A stretch of 64,000 nt of DNA from Pediococcus acidilactici DSM 20284 (GTDB lineage: Bacteria > Bacillota > Bacilli > Lactobacillales > Lactobacillaceae). Both the position numbers and the translations under genes were made by a program. Below the pieces are notes generated by a model, which saw only the letters and a program-made list of their open reading frames with translations, was not told the DNA's origin and did no database searches. The stretch is taken from contig NZ_GL397067.1 in the NCBI RefSeq assembly GCF_000146325.1, positions 499,747 to 563,746 of the forward strand, given 5' to 3'. This document shows positions 47,882-56,151 of this stretch, one piece after another. Each line of letters opens with the position of its first letter. Position 1 is the first letter of the stretch.

Positions 47882-48331
47882 TTATTCTTTATTTTGCGTA
47901 TCTAAAAGAATGGTCACCGGACCATCATTAACCAACTCAACTTGCATATCCGCGCCAAATTCTCCAGTTTGTACCGGAATTCCAGTTTGGGCGAGGCGTT
48001 GGTTAAATTCATCATAAAGCTGACTAGCGGTTTCAGGATTTCCAGACTTGGTAAAACTAGGACGGTTACCCTTCTTCGTCGATGCAAATAAGGTGAACTG
48101 GGAAACTGACAGAATGGCTCCCCCAACTTCGTTGATCGACCAGTCCATCTTTCCTTCCTCATTTTCAAAAATCCGCAAGTTAGTAATTTTACGCACGGCA
48201 TAATCAAGGTCAGCGGCGGTGTCCTGATCGTTAAAAGCCACCAACAGCATTAAACCTCGATTAATTTTTCCTACCGAGCGCTCGGCAATCGTTACCTGAG
48301 CCCGGCTCACTCTTTGAACTACTACTCTCAT
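47882..48331 (-). CDS. dtd: D-aminoacyl-tRNA deacylase
   Basis: Dtd removes D-amino acids (and Gly from tRNA-Ala) misattached to tRNA. The 149-residue protein has MRVVVQRVSRAQVTI at its start, the VGGAILSVSQFTLFA motif near residue 76 and the Gly-Pro-containing VNDGPVTILLDT at the end, which form the cross-subunit active site. AGGAGTG precedes the ATG. It lies 9 bases after the rel gene, the conserved rel-dtd pair. Confidence 0.95.
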   Translation of the reverse strand: MRVVVQRVSRAQVTIAERSVGKINRGLMLLVAFNDQDTAADLDYAVRKITNLRIFENEEGKMDWSINEVGGAILSVSQFTLFASTKKGNRPSFTKSGNPETASQLYDEFNQRLAQTGIPVQTGEFGADMQVELVNDGPVTILLDTQNKE

Positions 48332-48340
48332 TTTTCACTC

Positions 48341-50572
48341 CTAATGGGTCGGGCGTTTAACTACGTAAACGTCCTTAACGTTTTTCAAACTTTCCATCAC
48401 CCGTTCTAGATGGGCCAGATTATGCACTCCCATCGATAGGCTAATTACCACGATTCGGTTATGGTTAATCTTTCCGTTAATTGACGATAGATTACGCGTC
48501 GCGTTGTTGACCGATTTCAGTACGTCATTTAATAAACCGTTCCGGTTGTATCCTTGTACTTCCAAATCAGCGGAATAGTTTCCCGAAGTATCGTCGGGAT
48601 CTTCCCAACTAACTTCGATAATTCGTTCACCCTGTTCTTCGGCACTCTTAACGTTCGGACAATCTTTTCGGTGAACCGAAACGCCCCGCCCTTTAGTAAT
48701 GTACCCAACAATTGGGTCACCAGGAACTGGCGTACAACAATGACTCAAGCGCACCAGTAGATTATCCGCGCCCTCAATAACTACCCCTTCCGAAGATGCC
48801 TTGGTTTTACTCTTCGGACGATGGTCGTCAGTGGAAATTGCCTGATGATTTTCAAGCATTTGCCGTTGAATTTCTTTTTGGTGGTCAGCTTCAGCCTGTT
48901 CACGAATGTCTTTAGTTAGTCGGTTAGCAATCCCCACGGGGGCCAAATCACCGAACCCGACGGCAGCCAACAAGTCATCCACTTGGTTGAAATTCAATTG
49001 TTTAGCAACCTGAGCGAGATTTTCATCTTCCAAAAGTTCGCTAGGATCGTAACCAGTTTGTTCTAACTGCTTAGTTAAAATTTCACGACCCTTTTCAACA
49101 TTTTCTTCATGATTAGCCTGGCGGAAGAATTGTTTGATTTTGTTACGACTCCGCCGGGTTGAAACCATTGTCAACCAGTCCCGACTTGGACCTGCTGAAT
49201 TTTTTGAAGTTAAAATTTCAACGATGTCCCCGTTTTTAATCGTGTAGTCTAGCGGAACAATTTTACCATTAACTTTCGCACCGGTGGCATGATTACCGAC
49301 TTCGGTATGGATGGTGTAGGCTAAATCAAGCGGACCCGCTCCCTTAGGCAGTTCAAAAACGTCGCCTTTGGGAGTAAATACGTAAACGCGGTCACCAAAT
49401 AAGTCACCCTTAACACCTTCCATGAAGTCCGCTGCGTCATTGCTTTCGTCCTGTAATTCAACAATTTCCTTAAACCAATTTAACTTAGCGTCGGTAGCAT
49501 TTTGGTTGACTTCGTCCGTGATGCCTTCCTTATACGCCCAGTGTGCAGCAACACCGTATTCGGCCACCCGATGCATGGCTTCCGTCCGGATTTGGAACTC
49601 CAGCGGGCGCCCTTCAGGTCCTACCACGGTCGTATGCAACGATTGGTACATGTTGGCCTTAGGCATGGCAATGTAATCTTTAAAACGCCCTGGAATTGGT
49701 TTCCATTTAGCATGGATTGCGCCTAAAACTGCATAACAGTCCCGCACCGTATCCGTGATTACCCGCACCGCCAACAGATCATAAATCTGGCTAAACTGTT
49801 TATGTTGGTCAACCATTTTCCGATAAATTGAATAGATGTGTTTCGGCCGACCATAGATATCCACGTGTTTCAAGTGGAGGTCAGCAATCGCGTCTTCTAA
49901 CTCACCAATTGCCGAATTAATATATTCTTCTCGTTGAGCCCGCCGCGAATTCATTAAGTGGACAATCCGATAATATTGCTGGGGATTCAAATAACGTAAG
50001 GCAATGTCTTCTAGCTCCCATTTGATGGTGCTAATTCCTAACCGTTCGGCTAGTGGCGCGTATATTTCCAACGTTTCGTTTGAAATCCGCCGTTGCTTAT
50101 CCGGACGCAAATGGCGCAACGTCCGCATATTATGCAAGCGATCAGCCAATTTAACAATGATTACCCGAATATCTTGTGACATCGCTAAAAGAAGCTTCCG
50201 GTGATTTTCAGCAAGCTGTTCTTGGTTGGACTTATACTTAATCTTGCTGATTTTAGAAACGCCGTCAACAATGACCGCCACGTCGTGACCAAATAGTTCC
50301 TCAACGTCACCCAGTGTAATCAACGTATCTTCTACTGTATCGTGTAAAAAACCAGACGCAACCGTCTCCGGATCCATCTTTAAATTGGCTAAAATTCCGG
50401 CAACTTGAATCGGGTGCATAATATACGGTTCTCCCGATTGCCGATACTGCTCCTTATGAACATAGGAAGCAAAGTCACAGGCCTTTTGCACAAACGCCGT
50501 GTGCTCTTCATTCATATATTCTCGGCACATGTTCATTACGTCATTGGCCGATAATACTGGTTCTTTGGACAT
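48341..50572 (-). CDS. relA: Bifunctional (p)ppGpp synthase/hydrolase Rel
   Basis: The enzyme makes and degrades the stringent-response alarmone (p)ppGpp. The product of about 743 residues has an N-terminal HD hydrolase domain (ASGFLHDTVEDT, HDxxED near 82), the synthetase domain (RVITDTVRDCYAVLG and YQSLHTTVVGPEGRPLEFQIRT), a TGS domain (VYVFTPKGDVFELPKGAGPLDLAY, near 395) and a C-terminal ACT domain. Both catalytic motifs look intact. I chose the ATG at 50572, eight bases after GGTGG; several in-frame alternatives lie just upstream. Confidence 0.96.
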   Translation of the reverse strand: MSKEPVLSANDVMNMCREYMNEEHTAFVQKACDFASYVHKEQYRQSGEPYIMHPIQVAGILANLKMDPETVASGFLHDTVEDTLITLGDVEELFGHDVAVIVDGVSKISKIKYKSNQEQLAENHRKLLLAMSQDIRVIIVKLADRLHNMRTLRHLRPDKQRRISNETLEIYAPLAERLGISTIKWELEDIALRYLNPQQYYRIVHLMNSRRAQREEYINSAIGELEDAIADLHLKHVDIYGRPKHIYSIYRKMVDQHKQFSQIYDLLAVRVITDTVRDCYAVLGAIHAKWKPIPGRFKDYIAMPKANMYQSLHTTVVGPEGRPLEFQIRTEAMHRVAEYGVAAHWAYKEGITDEVNQNATDAKLNWFKEIVELQDESNDAADFMEGVKGDLFGDRVYVFTPKGDVFELPKGAGPLDLAYTIHTEVGNHATGAKVNGKIVPLDYTIKNGDIVEILTSKNSAGPSRDWLTMVSTRRSRNKIKQFFRQANHEENVEKGREILTKQLEQTGYDPSELLEDENLAQVAKQLNFNQVDDLLAAVGFGDLAPVGIANRLTKDIREQAEADHQKEIQRQMLENHQAISTDDHRPKSKTKASSEGVVIEGADNLLVRLSHCCTPVPGDPIVGYITKGRGVSVHRKDCPNVKSAEEQGERIIEVSWEDPDDTSGNYSADLEVQGYNRNGLLNDVLKSVNNATRNLSSINGKINHNRIVVISLSMGVHNLAHLERVMESLKNVKDVYVVKRPTH

Positions 50573-50599
50573 TAACATCACCACCAACCTCAAAATACA

Positions 50600-50632
50600 A
50601 TAAAAGCACGGTATCGAGTGACAACGTGCTTC
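50600..50632 (-). terminator. Terminator upstream of rel
   Basis: The stem AAGCACG/CGTGCTT is followed by TTATTG on the minus strand. It closes the transcript of the small membrane protein gene before rel. Confidence 0.65.
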
Positions 50633-50679
50633 GGTCTTATTGAATAAAGTATACGTTTATTATAAACAAATTGCAATGT

Positions 50680-51009
50680 TTAGCTATTCGATAAGTTATA
50701 GGATAATATTTCAATACAGAAATATACGATAGCAAAGTAATTTGCGTAATGCGGCAAGATTATTATTGCCCCGATTAAGTATAATACCGGAAATAAAAAT
50801 AAAAACATAAAGTGCAAACCATTCGACTTAATCAGGTTACCAAACGTGTAGCTTGCTAAAGAGTTAAACACGATTAACAGCCACAAAACAATCATTACCG
50901 ATGGAGTATGACATAATTTCAGCACAATTGGCAAAACAATTCCAATTAAAAACGCAAATAAAACGTAACGCCAGTGGGCTGAAATCTCCAAATTAGCGAT
51001 TTTCTTCAT
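50680..51009 (-). CDS. Small hypothetical membrane protein
   Basis: I do not recognise this protein of about 109 residues. After the ATG at 51009 (preceded by GAGGGGAAG) come MKKIANLEISAHWRYVLFAF and three to four hydrophobic segments (about 15-34, 42-62, 68-88, 90-105) with few charged residues. It follows rsmE by 14 bases and precedes a terminator, so it looks like the last gene of the prmA-rsmE unit. No function is inferred. Confidence 0.6.
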   Translation of the reverse strand: MKKIANLEISAHWRYVLFAFLIGIVLPIVLKLCHTPSVMIVLWLLIVFNSLASYTFGNLIKSNGLHFMFLFLFPVLYLIGAIIILPHYANYFAIVYFCIEILSYNLSNS

Positions 51010-51023
51010 AATTCTTCCCCTCA

Positions 51024-51761
51024 CTATTGCAGTTCAAATTGATATGAAATTGCCGATAACACATACATTGGTGCGCTCTCGGCCCGTAAAATCCGGGGTC
51101 CGAGGCCGGCAAGTGTAAAATTGGCGTCGTTAAACGACTTGATTTCTTCAGGAGCCAGTCCGCCTTCTGGGCCAAATACTGCTAGGAGCGCATCCCCGCT
51201 AGCCGTATTTGATAAAACCCGCTTAAAATTAGCAAACTCCCCTTCTTTCGCAGATTCCTCATAAGCCACCATCCGATGCTGCACTGGTGAGTTAACCAAG
51301 TCCGCAAAGGAAATAATTTCCACCGTTGGAATCATTTGCCGGTGGGACTGTTCGGCAGCAGCCTTAGCAATTTCCTCAAAGCGTTGCAATTTGCGGTCAA
51401 TTTTCTTTTCATTCCAGCGGGCAACTGAATAACGTGCTGTGAAAAATTGAAAATGACTTGCACCCATTTCCGTGCCCCGCTTAATAATTTGCTCGTTTTT
51501 ATCCCCTTTAGAAATACCACAGGCAATTGTAACTTCTACCGGCAATTCCACAGATTTAGTGATCTCTTGTACCGCCTTTAAGCTCGCAGGCGCTGCATTA
51601 TCAAGCAACTGACTTAGCCAAACCCTTTGATCACTACCCACTACTTCGATTTTTTCACCAATCTGTGCTCGCATTACCTTCAATAAATGGTGCGAATCCG
51701 CCTTAGAAAGTGTGAATTCATCTTGGAGTGCTAATGCTTCGTTAATAAAATACCTTTGCAT
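51024..51761 (-). CDS. rsmE: 16S rRNA (uracil(1498)-N3)-methyltransferase
   Basis: RsmE methylates U1498 in the decoding region of 16S rRNA. The 245-residue SPOUT protein has an N-terminal PUA-like domain (ADSHHLLKVMRAQIGEKIEVVG), and the knot motifs FGPEGGLAPEEI (near 190) and LGPRILRAESAP (near 218) for SAM binding. GGAGG precedes the ATG by five bases. It follows prmA by nine bases, a pairing common in Firmicutes. Confidence 0.95.
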   Translation of the reverse strand: MQRYFINEALALQDEFTLSKADSHHLLKVMRAQIGEKIEVVGSDQRVWLSQLLDNAAPASLKAVQEITKSVELPVEVTIACGISKGDKNEQIIKRGTEMGASHFQFFTARYSVARWNEKKIDRKLQRFEEIAKAAAEQSHRQMIPTVEIISFADLVNSPVQHRMVAYEESAKEGEFANFKRVLSNTASGDALLAVFGPEGGLAPEEIKSFNDANFTLAGLGPRILRAESAPMYVLSAISYQFELQ

Positions 51762-51770
51762 AACAGCCTC

Positions 51771-52718
51771 CTACTCTTCAAGTTGGTGTGACGCAATTAC
51801 TCCGCGCCATTCCCCGTAAGTTAGAACTTGGTTAACCTTAAAGTCATTTGCCGCCAACGTCTTTTGAATCAATGGAAGCTTGTCATCAATAATTCCCGAC
51901 ATAACTAACCAGCCATTTTTATTCAACAGCGACTTGGCTTGAGGAATCATTGGCACTAGTACGTCAGACAAAATATTTGCTACGATGAGGTCTACGGGTT
52001 GCTTAATTCCCTCGAGGAGGTCGTTAGGCCGCGCCGCAATTGACTTAGCGATTGGATTCAAGTCAAAATTTTCTTGAGCAGCGGCAATTGCATCATCATC
52101 GACATCAAAAGCTTCCACTTTAGCTGCGCCCAATAATTTAGCCGCAATGCTCAACACGCCGGAACCAGTTCCCACATCGTAAACAGTTTCGTTTCCACGC
52201 ATGATCATTTCCATTGCTTGTAAACATAGCCGGGTCGTCGGATGGGTTCCCGTTCCAAAAGCCCGTCCCGGATCCAAACTAATCACCTTTTCATCCGGTT
52301 GACTTGCTTGGTAATCACTCCAACTCGGTTTAACCGTTAGGTAACGGGTAATCCGCACCGGATGGTAATATTTTTTCCAAGCGGTAGCCCAATCATCGTC
52401 TTGAACCTCCACGGTGGTTACGCTAGCCGGGCCAACGTCCAACCCAAAGCTGGGTAATTCGTTAAGCTTTGCTTTTAACTGGCCAACCAACTTGCTAACG
52501 TCCGTAGATTCCGGATAGTACGCCGAAACAATTGCCCCTTCCGTAATGTGGGGAATGTCTTTTAATTCATATAGTTCACTCGGATAAGAAGCCTGGTAGT
52601 TCTTAAAATCTAAGGCATCTTCAATTTTTACTCCTACAGCATCAAGCCCGTCAAAAATACTGCTTACTGCTTCAACGGCCTCGTTAGTAGTTTTTACGTT
52701 TACCTCGGTCCATTTCAA
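51771..52718 (-). CDS. prmA: Ribosomal protein L11 methyltransferase
   Basis: PrmA trimethylates ribosomal protein L11. The 315-residue product has an N-terminal substrate-binding domain and a SAM-dependent domain with DPGRAFGTGTHPTT (near 149), YDVGTGSGVLSIAAKLLGA (near 179) and the NPPF-like ANILSDVL motif (near 245). The start is TTG at 52718, with AGGAG 9-10 bases before it; no in-frame ATG is near. It heads the prmA-rsmE unit. Confidence 0.95.
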   Translation of the reverse strand: MKWTEVNVKTTNEAVEAVSSIFDGLDAVGVKIEDALDFKNYQASYPSELYELKDIPHITEGAIVSAYYPESTDVSKLVGQLKAKLNELPSFGLDVGPASVTTVEVQDDDWATAWKKYYHPVRITRYLTVKPSWSDYQASQPDEKVISLDPGRAFGTGTHPTTRLCLQAMEMIMRGNETVYDVGTGSGVLSIAAKLLGAAKVEAFDVDDDAIAAAQENFDLNPIAKSIAARPNDLLEGIKQPVDLIVANILSDVLVPMIPQAKSLLNKNGWLVMSGIIDDKLPLIQKTLAANDFKVNQVLTYGEWRGVIASHQLEE

Positions 52719-53043
52719 ACCTGATCAGCTCCTATGTTATCTCATGTTAGATACTATAATACCGCATTTGACTAAAATTTTCGAAACGTAAAGCTAATTT
52801 TACCCATCAAAAAGTCTGCAGTTATAAAAGAGGAATTTAAACTAAACCCGGGGAGCTGGTGACACCACTATCAAGATGGCGGTCAAACAAAATTTGAGTC
52901 CTACCGTCGTTTTCAAGTTAGCTCCGAACAAACTGTCTGCTAGCAAATCTTTCTTATAGACGGTAAATAAAAATGCCTTCCAAGAACTTCAATTCTTGAA
53001 AAGCATTCCTTCTGACTAACCACTTAATTATTCAAGCTGATAT
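52719..53043. other. Gap between uraA and prmA with potential structured segment
   Basis: The first 50 bases next to prmA contain TATTAT/TATAGT sequences that could be a -10, without a clear -35. The middle (52852-52925) can fold: GGAGCT pairs with AGCTCC, with an inner TCAAA/TTTGA hairpin. No open frame with a ribosome binding site is seen. The uraA terminator fills the end. Confidence 0.4.
52965..53006 (-). terminator. Terminator after uraA
   Basis: The stem AATGCTTTTCAAGAA/TTCTTGGAAGGCATT, with mismatches and a six-base loop, is followed by a T-rich tract on the minus strand. Confidence 0.85.
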
Positions 53044-54342
53044 TTATCTTTCACTTAACGCCTTTTGGGGAAGTACTAAATTTAAAATTATTCCGAGAAC
53101 CGTTGCTACTGCTAATCCCGAAAAACTTAGATCCCCTAAGTTCAAGCTGGCATTACCAATCCCGATTACTAAAATCGAAGCCGCAATCATTAAATTGCGT
53201 TTCTGATTAAAATCAACGTGTTCATCAATCAAAATCCGTAATCCATTAGCCGCAATCGTTCCAAATAATAGGAAACTAATTCCGCCAATGACTGGACTCG
53301 GAATACTTTCAATCAAAGTGCTCAACTTGCCAATAAAGCTGAAAATAATCGCACTGACTGCCGCGCCCATTAACACGTAAACGCTATGTACTTTGGTAAC
53401 GGCTAACACCCCGATGTTTTCTCCGTAGCTGGTTACTGGAGGGCCGCCAATGAATCCTGCCACGATGGAGGCAACCCCGTCCCCTGACAGAGTCCGGTGC
53501 AGTCCAGGTTCCTTGAAGAAGTTTCGGTGTGTCAAGGTATTTAAAACCATGATGTGCCCCGTGTGTTCGGTCATCGTAACGAAGGCTAGTGGCATCATAC
53601 TCAGAATTGCTCCCCAGCTCAAGTGTAGATGATAGCTTACAAAAGGAATTTCAAAACTTGGAGCGATTAGCCAATGTGCGTGCGTCACTCCCGATAAATC
53701 AACCACCCCGAGAAACAACGCTACGATGTATCCGGTAATCAAACCTAGCAAAATGGGAATCAAACTAACGAATCCCTTTAAGTACATATTGAAAACGATC
53801 GTAATTAATAGGGTAATTAACGCAATTGCAAAATACTTAAGGTCATAAACACTTTGACTACCCACCGTACGCATGGTGGCATCTTTTGCGGCCGTTCCCG
53901 CCAAAGATAATCCAATTACCATGATGATTGGTCCCACCACTACCGGAGGTAAAATTCGGTCCAACCAGTCCGAACCTAGCTGGCTGATGATCAAGGCCAC
54001 GATCAGATACACCACTCCGACAGAAATTGTTCCTTGGGCAATCCCCTCATATCCCGTAGTTTTCATGAGCGCCATCATCGGTACAATGAAGGTGAAACTT
54101 GAACCCATGTAAGCAGGAATCTTAGCCTTGGTAATCAGAATATACAGTAATGTACCTACTCCAGAACTAAAAAGTGCGATTCCAGGATTTAAGCCTACCA
54201 AAATCGGTACTAGAACTGTAGAACCAAACATTGCAAACATATGTTGAATCGATAGTCCGACTAAATGCGGAAACGTAGGGCATTCATTAATATCCAAAAT
54301 TGCTTCCGGATTGCGGTACTGTCCTTGTTTTTGCTTTGACAT
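53044..54342 (-). CDS. uraA: Uracil permease (NCS2 family)
   Basis: The 432-residue protein imports uracil, coupled to protons. It has 12-14 hydrophobic segments and NCS2 signatures: FGSTVLVPILVGLNPGIALFSSGVGTLLY near the start, PAYMGSSFTFIVPM, FVTMTEHTGHI (near 248) and GGPPVTSYGENIGVLAVTK (near 295). The ATG at 54342 is chosen; the GTG three codons earlier lies too close to AGGGAG. A PyrR attenuator precedes it, which supports uracil over xanthine as substrate. Confidence 0.94.
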   Translation of the reverse strand: MSKQKQGQYRNPEAILDINECPTFPHLVGLSIQHMFAMFGSTVLVPILVGLNPGIALFSSGVGTLLYILITKAKIPAYMGSSFTFIVPMMALMKTTGYEGIAQGTISVGVVYLIVALIISQLGSDWLDRILPPVVVGPIIMVIGLSLAGTAAKDATMRTVGSQSVYDLKYFAIALITLLITIVFNMYLKGFVSLIPILLGLITGYIVALFLGVVDLSGVTHAHWLIAPSFEIPFVSYHLHLSWGAILSMMPLAFVTMTEHTGHIMVLNTLTHRNFFKEPGLHRTLSGDGVASIVAGFIGGPPVTSYGENIGVLAVTKVHSVYVLMGAAVSAIIFSFIGKLSTLIESIPSPVIGGISFLLFGTIAANGLRILIDEHVDFNQKRNLMIAASILVIGIGNASLNLGDLSFSGLAVATVLGIILNLVLPQKALSER

Positions 54343-54368
54343 AACTTGCACTACTCCCTTTCTTAATG

Positions 54369-54494
54369 CAAAAAGCCTCTTGGATCCAGCTGTGATCCAA
54401 GAGGCTTTTTGATGGTTTTCCCCGAATTAGTCGGAGTATTCAACGAGCAATTAGCCTTTTGGCCTCACGGGACCAAATTAAGGTTTCTTTAAGG
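54369..54494 (-). promoter_or_regulatory. PyrR attenuator of uraA
   Basis: The leader holds a PyrR-binding loop (GGTCCCGTGAGGCC at 54474-54461, matching ARUCCNGNGAGGYU except the first base). It is followed by a strong terminator (AAAAAGCCTCTTGGATC with its complement, 54411-54369). PyrR bound to UMP should favour termination. The call rests on motif and layout. Confidence 0.85.
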
Positions 54495-54498
54495 GATA

Positions 54499-54527
54499 AT
54501 CATACGCACATTCGATAACCCCGTCAA
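54499..54527 (-). promoter_or_regulatory. uraA promoter
   Basis: TTGACG (54527-54522) and TATGAT (54504-54499) lie 17 bases apart, directly upstream of the PyrR leader. Confidence 0.85.
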
Positions 54528-54565
54528 TAGTTTATTTAAAAAATTCTCGTTTTACTGTAATTCGA

Positions 54566-54880
54566 TTAGCGTTTGATATCCTTGACCCCGTCTTGCTCCG
54601 TCAAATGTTTCTTCAAATAAGCAAGCAGTTCATTTTCCCGGTGAAAAATTCGTGGACTTTGTTGTCCATGTAACCGCAAATCAATTTCATTAATTTTAAT
54701 CCGCCCTGTCCAAGTATGGGTATACTTAATAATTACCCGATTATTAAGTTCTTCCTTACCAAATTTAAAAACGTACACGCTTTCAGGTGTCATCATTGGG
54801 CGAATATATTTCTTGCTATATTGTAACTGGTTACTCCGTAAAAATTGTTTGATTTTCTTTAAAATTGTTGACCACCTCAC
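54566..54880 (-). CDS. Small hypothetical protein
   Basis: I do not recognise this product of 99-104 residues. It is basic and soluble, with a beta-rich middle (VYVFKFGKEELNNRVIIKYTHTW) and a helical end (ENELLAYLKKHLTEQDG). The annotated start is GTG at 54880, but a strong GAGGTGG site lies inside the first codons. Six bases after it is an in-frame ATT at 54865, a second possible ATT start in this window. A candidate promoter TTTACT-17-TAGAAT lies at 54949-54921. The gene stands alone. Confidence 0.55.
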   Translation of the reverse strand: MRWSTILKKIKQFLRSNQLQYSKKYIRPMMTPESVYVFKFGKEELNNRVIIKYTHTWTGRIKINEIDLRLHGQQSPRIFHRENELLAYLKKHLTEQDGVKDIKR

Positions 54881-54920
54881 CCTTTTTTTATTTTCTAGTT
54901 TCCGCTGATTATGATTACTA

Positions 54921-54949
54921 ATTCTATCCTATTCCAGTCTAAAAGTAAA
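54921..54949 (-). promoter_or_regulatory. Candidate promoter of the small hypothetical gene
   Basis: TTTACT (54949-54944) and TAGAAT (54926-54921) are 17 bases apart on the minus strand, about 50 bases upstream of the gene. Confidence 0.4.
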
Positions 54950-55149
54950 ATACGCCATTTCTAATAAATTTATTGATTTAATCCCGCTAAATATAGTTTT
55001 TTAACTCTATTTATTTACTAATTTTTCTAAAACAGTTCGGCTGCTTGACATTTTCCTTCACGAGCAAATTAATAACACTATATTAGTCATCATAAATAAA
55101 CACTTGGGGTTACCATAACTATCATCAAAGCAGCTTGATATCTAAAAAC

Positions 55150-55614
55150 TTATTCATCTTTATCAAAACGTCGTTCAATACGTCGTTGATTCCATAAATC
55201 AAGTTTCTTTAGTAGCTCCATTACCCAAAGTCCCAAAATTAAACTGCTAATAAAAAGGATTCCGGTCGCCGCAATAAAGTAACCAATTCGACTTCCCTGG
55301 TAGAAATGCTGGTAGCGGTGGTAGTTCTGATAGGCATTTAAACCAGTCAATCCCAGCGTAAACAATAGTAGGAAAATTTTTTCATAACGCCCATCAAAAA
55401 TTCTAATGCCGTTAAACAGCATCCGGACTACTACGTAACCACCTGCTAGTACTAATCCAAAGGCCTCTACCACGTAAGCCGACCAAGGCATCTTAAAAAT
55501 TGTCATTTGTAAGGCAATTGCAATCGCCAATAGCGTCAGTAAGATTGTTAAAGCTTCGTAAGCAATTTGGTTACGGATTCGTTTAACTCGTTCATCAACA
55601 ACGTTTTTTCTCAT
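55150..55614 (-). CDS. Membrane protein encoded with HTH regulator (DUF6773-like)
   Basis: The 154-residue protein has four hydrophobic helices (about residues 20-40, 47-67, 77-95 and 107-131 from the ATG) and a basic, charged C-terminus (WNQRRIERRFDKDE). It resembles the small DUF6773-type membrane proteins encoded behind a short Cro/CI regulator in many Firmicutes. The ATG at 55614 follows GGGAGG by seven bases and overlaps the regulator stop (ATGA), so the two are coupled. The function is unknown; the pairing suggests the regulator controls it. Confidence 0.7.
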   Translation of the reverse strand: MRKNVVDERVKRIRNQIAYEALTILLTLLAIAIALQMTIFKMPWSAYVVEAFGLVLAGGYVVVRMLFNGIRIFDGRYEKIFLLLFTLGLTGLNAYQNYHRYQHFYQGSRIGYFIAATGILFISSLILGLWVMELLKKLDLWNQRRIERRFDKDE

Positions 55615-55811
55615 GATGGGTCCTCCCAAAATAAATCATCCAATGTCTTGTCTAAAGCTTGACAAATTGCTACACATAATTTGAGCGTCGGGTTATAGTT
55701 ACCTGCTTCAATCAAGCCAATGGTTTGTCGAGTTACCCCAATCAAGTTGGCCAGTTCGGCTTGGCTAAGGTCTTTTTCTAAACGAGCAATTTTTAAACGC
55801 TGATTTTTCAT
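55611..55811 (-). CDS. Short Cro/CI-family HTH transcriptional regulator
   Basis: This 66-residue protein is little more than a helix-turn-helix: LKIARLEKDLSQAELANLIGVTRQTIGLIEAG followed by YNPTLKLCVAICQALDKTLDDLF. It matches the YozG/YgzD-type mini-regulators that precede membrane-protein genes. GGTGG precedes the ATG. Its promoter carries an imperfect palindrome over the -10, consistent with autoregulation, and a cre-like site over the -35. Confidence 0.88.
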   Translation of the reverse strand: MKNQRLKIARLEKDLSQAELANLIGVTRQTIGLIEAGNYNPTLKLCVAICQALDKTLDDLFWEDPS

Positions 55812-55843
55812 AACCCACCACCTTTTGTAATATATATATTGCT

Positions 55844-55880
55844 TAATGCAAATTATACATTACTTAGAAACCGTTTTCAA
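55844..55880 (-). promoter_or_regulatory. HTH gene promoter with candidate operator and cre site
   Basis: TTGAAA (55880-55875) and TATAAT (55857-55852) are 17 bases apart. A 19-bp imperfect palindrome (TAATGCA...TACATTA, 55844-55862) covers the -10. AGAAACCGTTTTCA (55866-55879), read from the other strand, matches 13 of 14 cre positions and overlaps the -35 and spacer. Confidence 0.75.
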
Positions 55881-55887
55881 TGGCCAA

Positions 55888-55919
55888 TAATAAAAAAACC
55901 ACTATCGGTTGGATAGCGG
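55888..55919 (-). terminator. Terminator of the candidate small RNA
   Basis: CCGCTATC/GATAGTGG (8 bp, one G-T pair, loop CAACC) is followed by TTTTTTTATTATT on the minus strand. No protein gene lies upstream for it to serve. Confidence 0.75.
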
Positions 55920-55995
55920 CCGGTTGGACATCCGTAAATGTCCAGTTATTGGATGGGATATCAGAGTTAATATATGGAGGCTTAAGCCTTCCAAG
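55888..55995 (-). ncRNA. Candidate small RNA or attenuator leader
   Basis: On the minus strand three hairpins follow each other: TGGA-GGCTTAAGCC-TCCA (55993-55975), TGGACAT/ATGTCCA (55944-55925) and the terminator stem CCGCTATC/GATAGTGG (55919-55899), followed by seven T. A TATACT box (56006-56001) lies just upstream, with a poor -35. No open frame with a ribosome binding site is present. It could be an independent RNA of about 108 nt or a leader that attenuates transcription into the HTH gene. Confidence 0.5.
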
Positions 55996-56136
55996 TTGCT
56001 AGTATAGCCCCAAAATGGCAGAAAAACTAGGGATTTTCAATAATTTGTTTCAAAAATGTCACATTAACCGTTTTCAACTTTCCCACATTCTGGTAACTTA
56101 ATTTTATTGATTACCTATTCGGCTAATTCCATTTAG

Positions 56137-56145
56137 TGTTATCAT
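56137..56145 (+). promoter_or_regulatory. Extended -10 of the aminotransferase transcript
   Basis: TGTTATCAT fits an extended -10 on the plus strand. It lies about 200 bases upstream of the coding start and would produce a long leader. No good -35 is visible. Confidence 0.45.
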
Positions 56146-56151
56146 AAATCA

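Noticed and set aside
56063-56076. Another cre-like sequence upstream of the candidate small RNA
   Set aside because: It has two mismatches at the conserved outer positions and no promoter at a useful distance.
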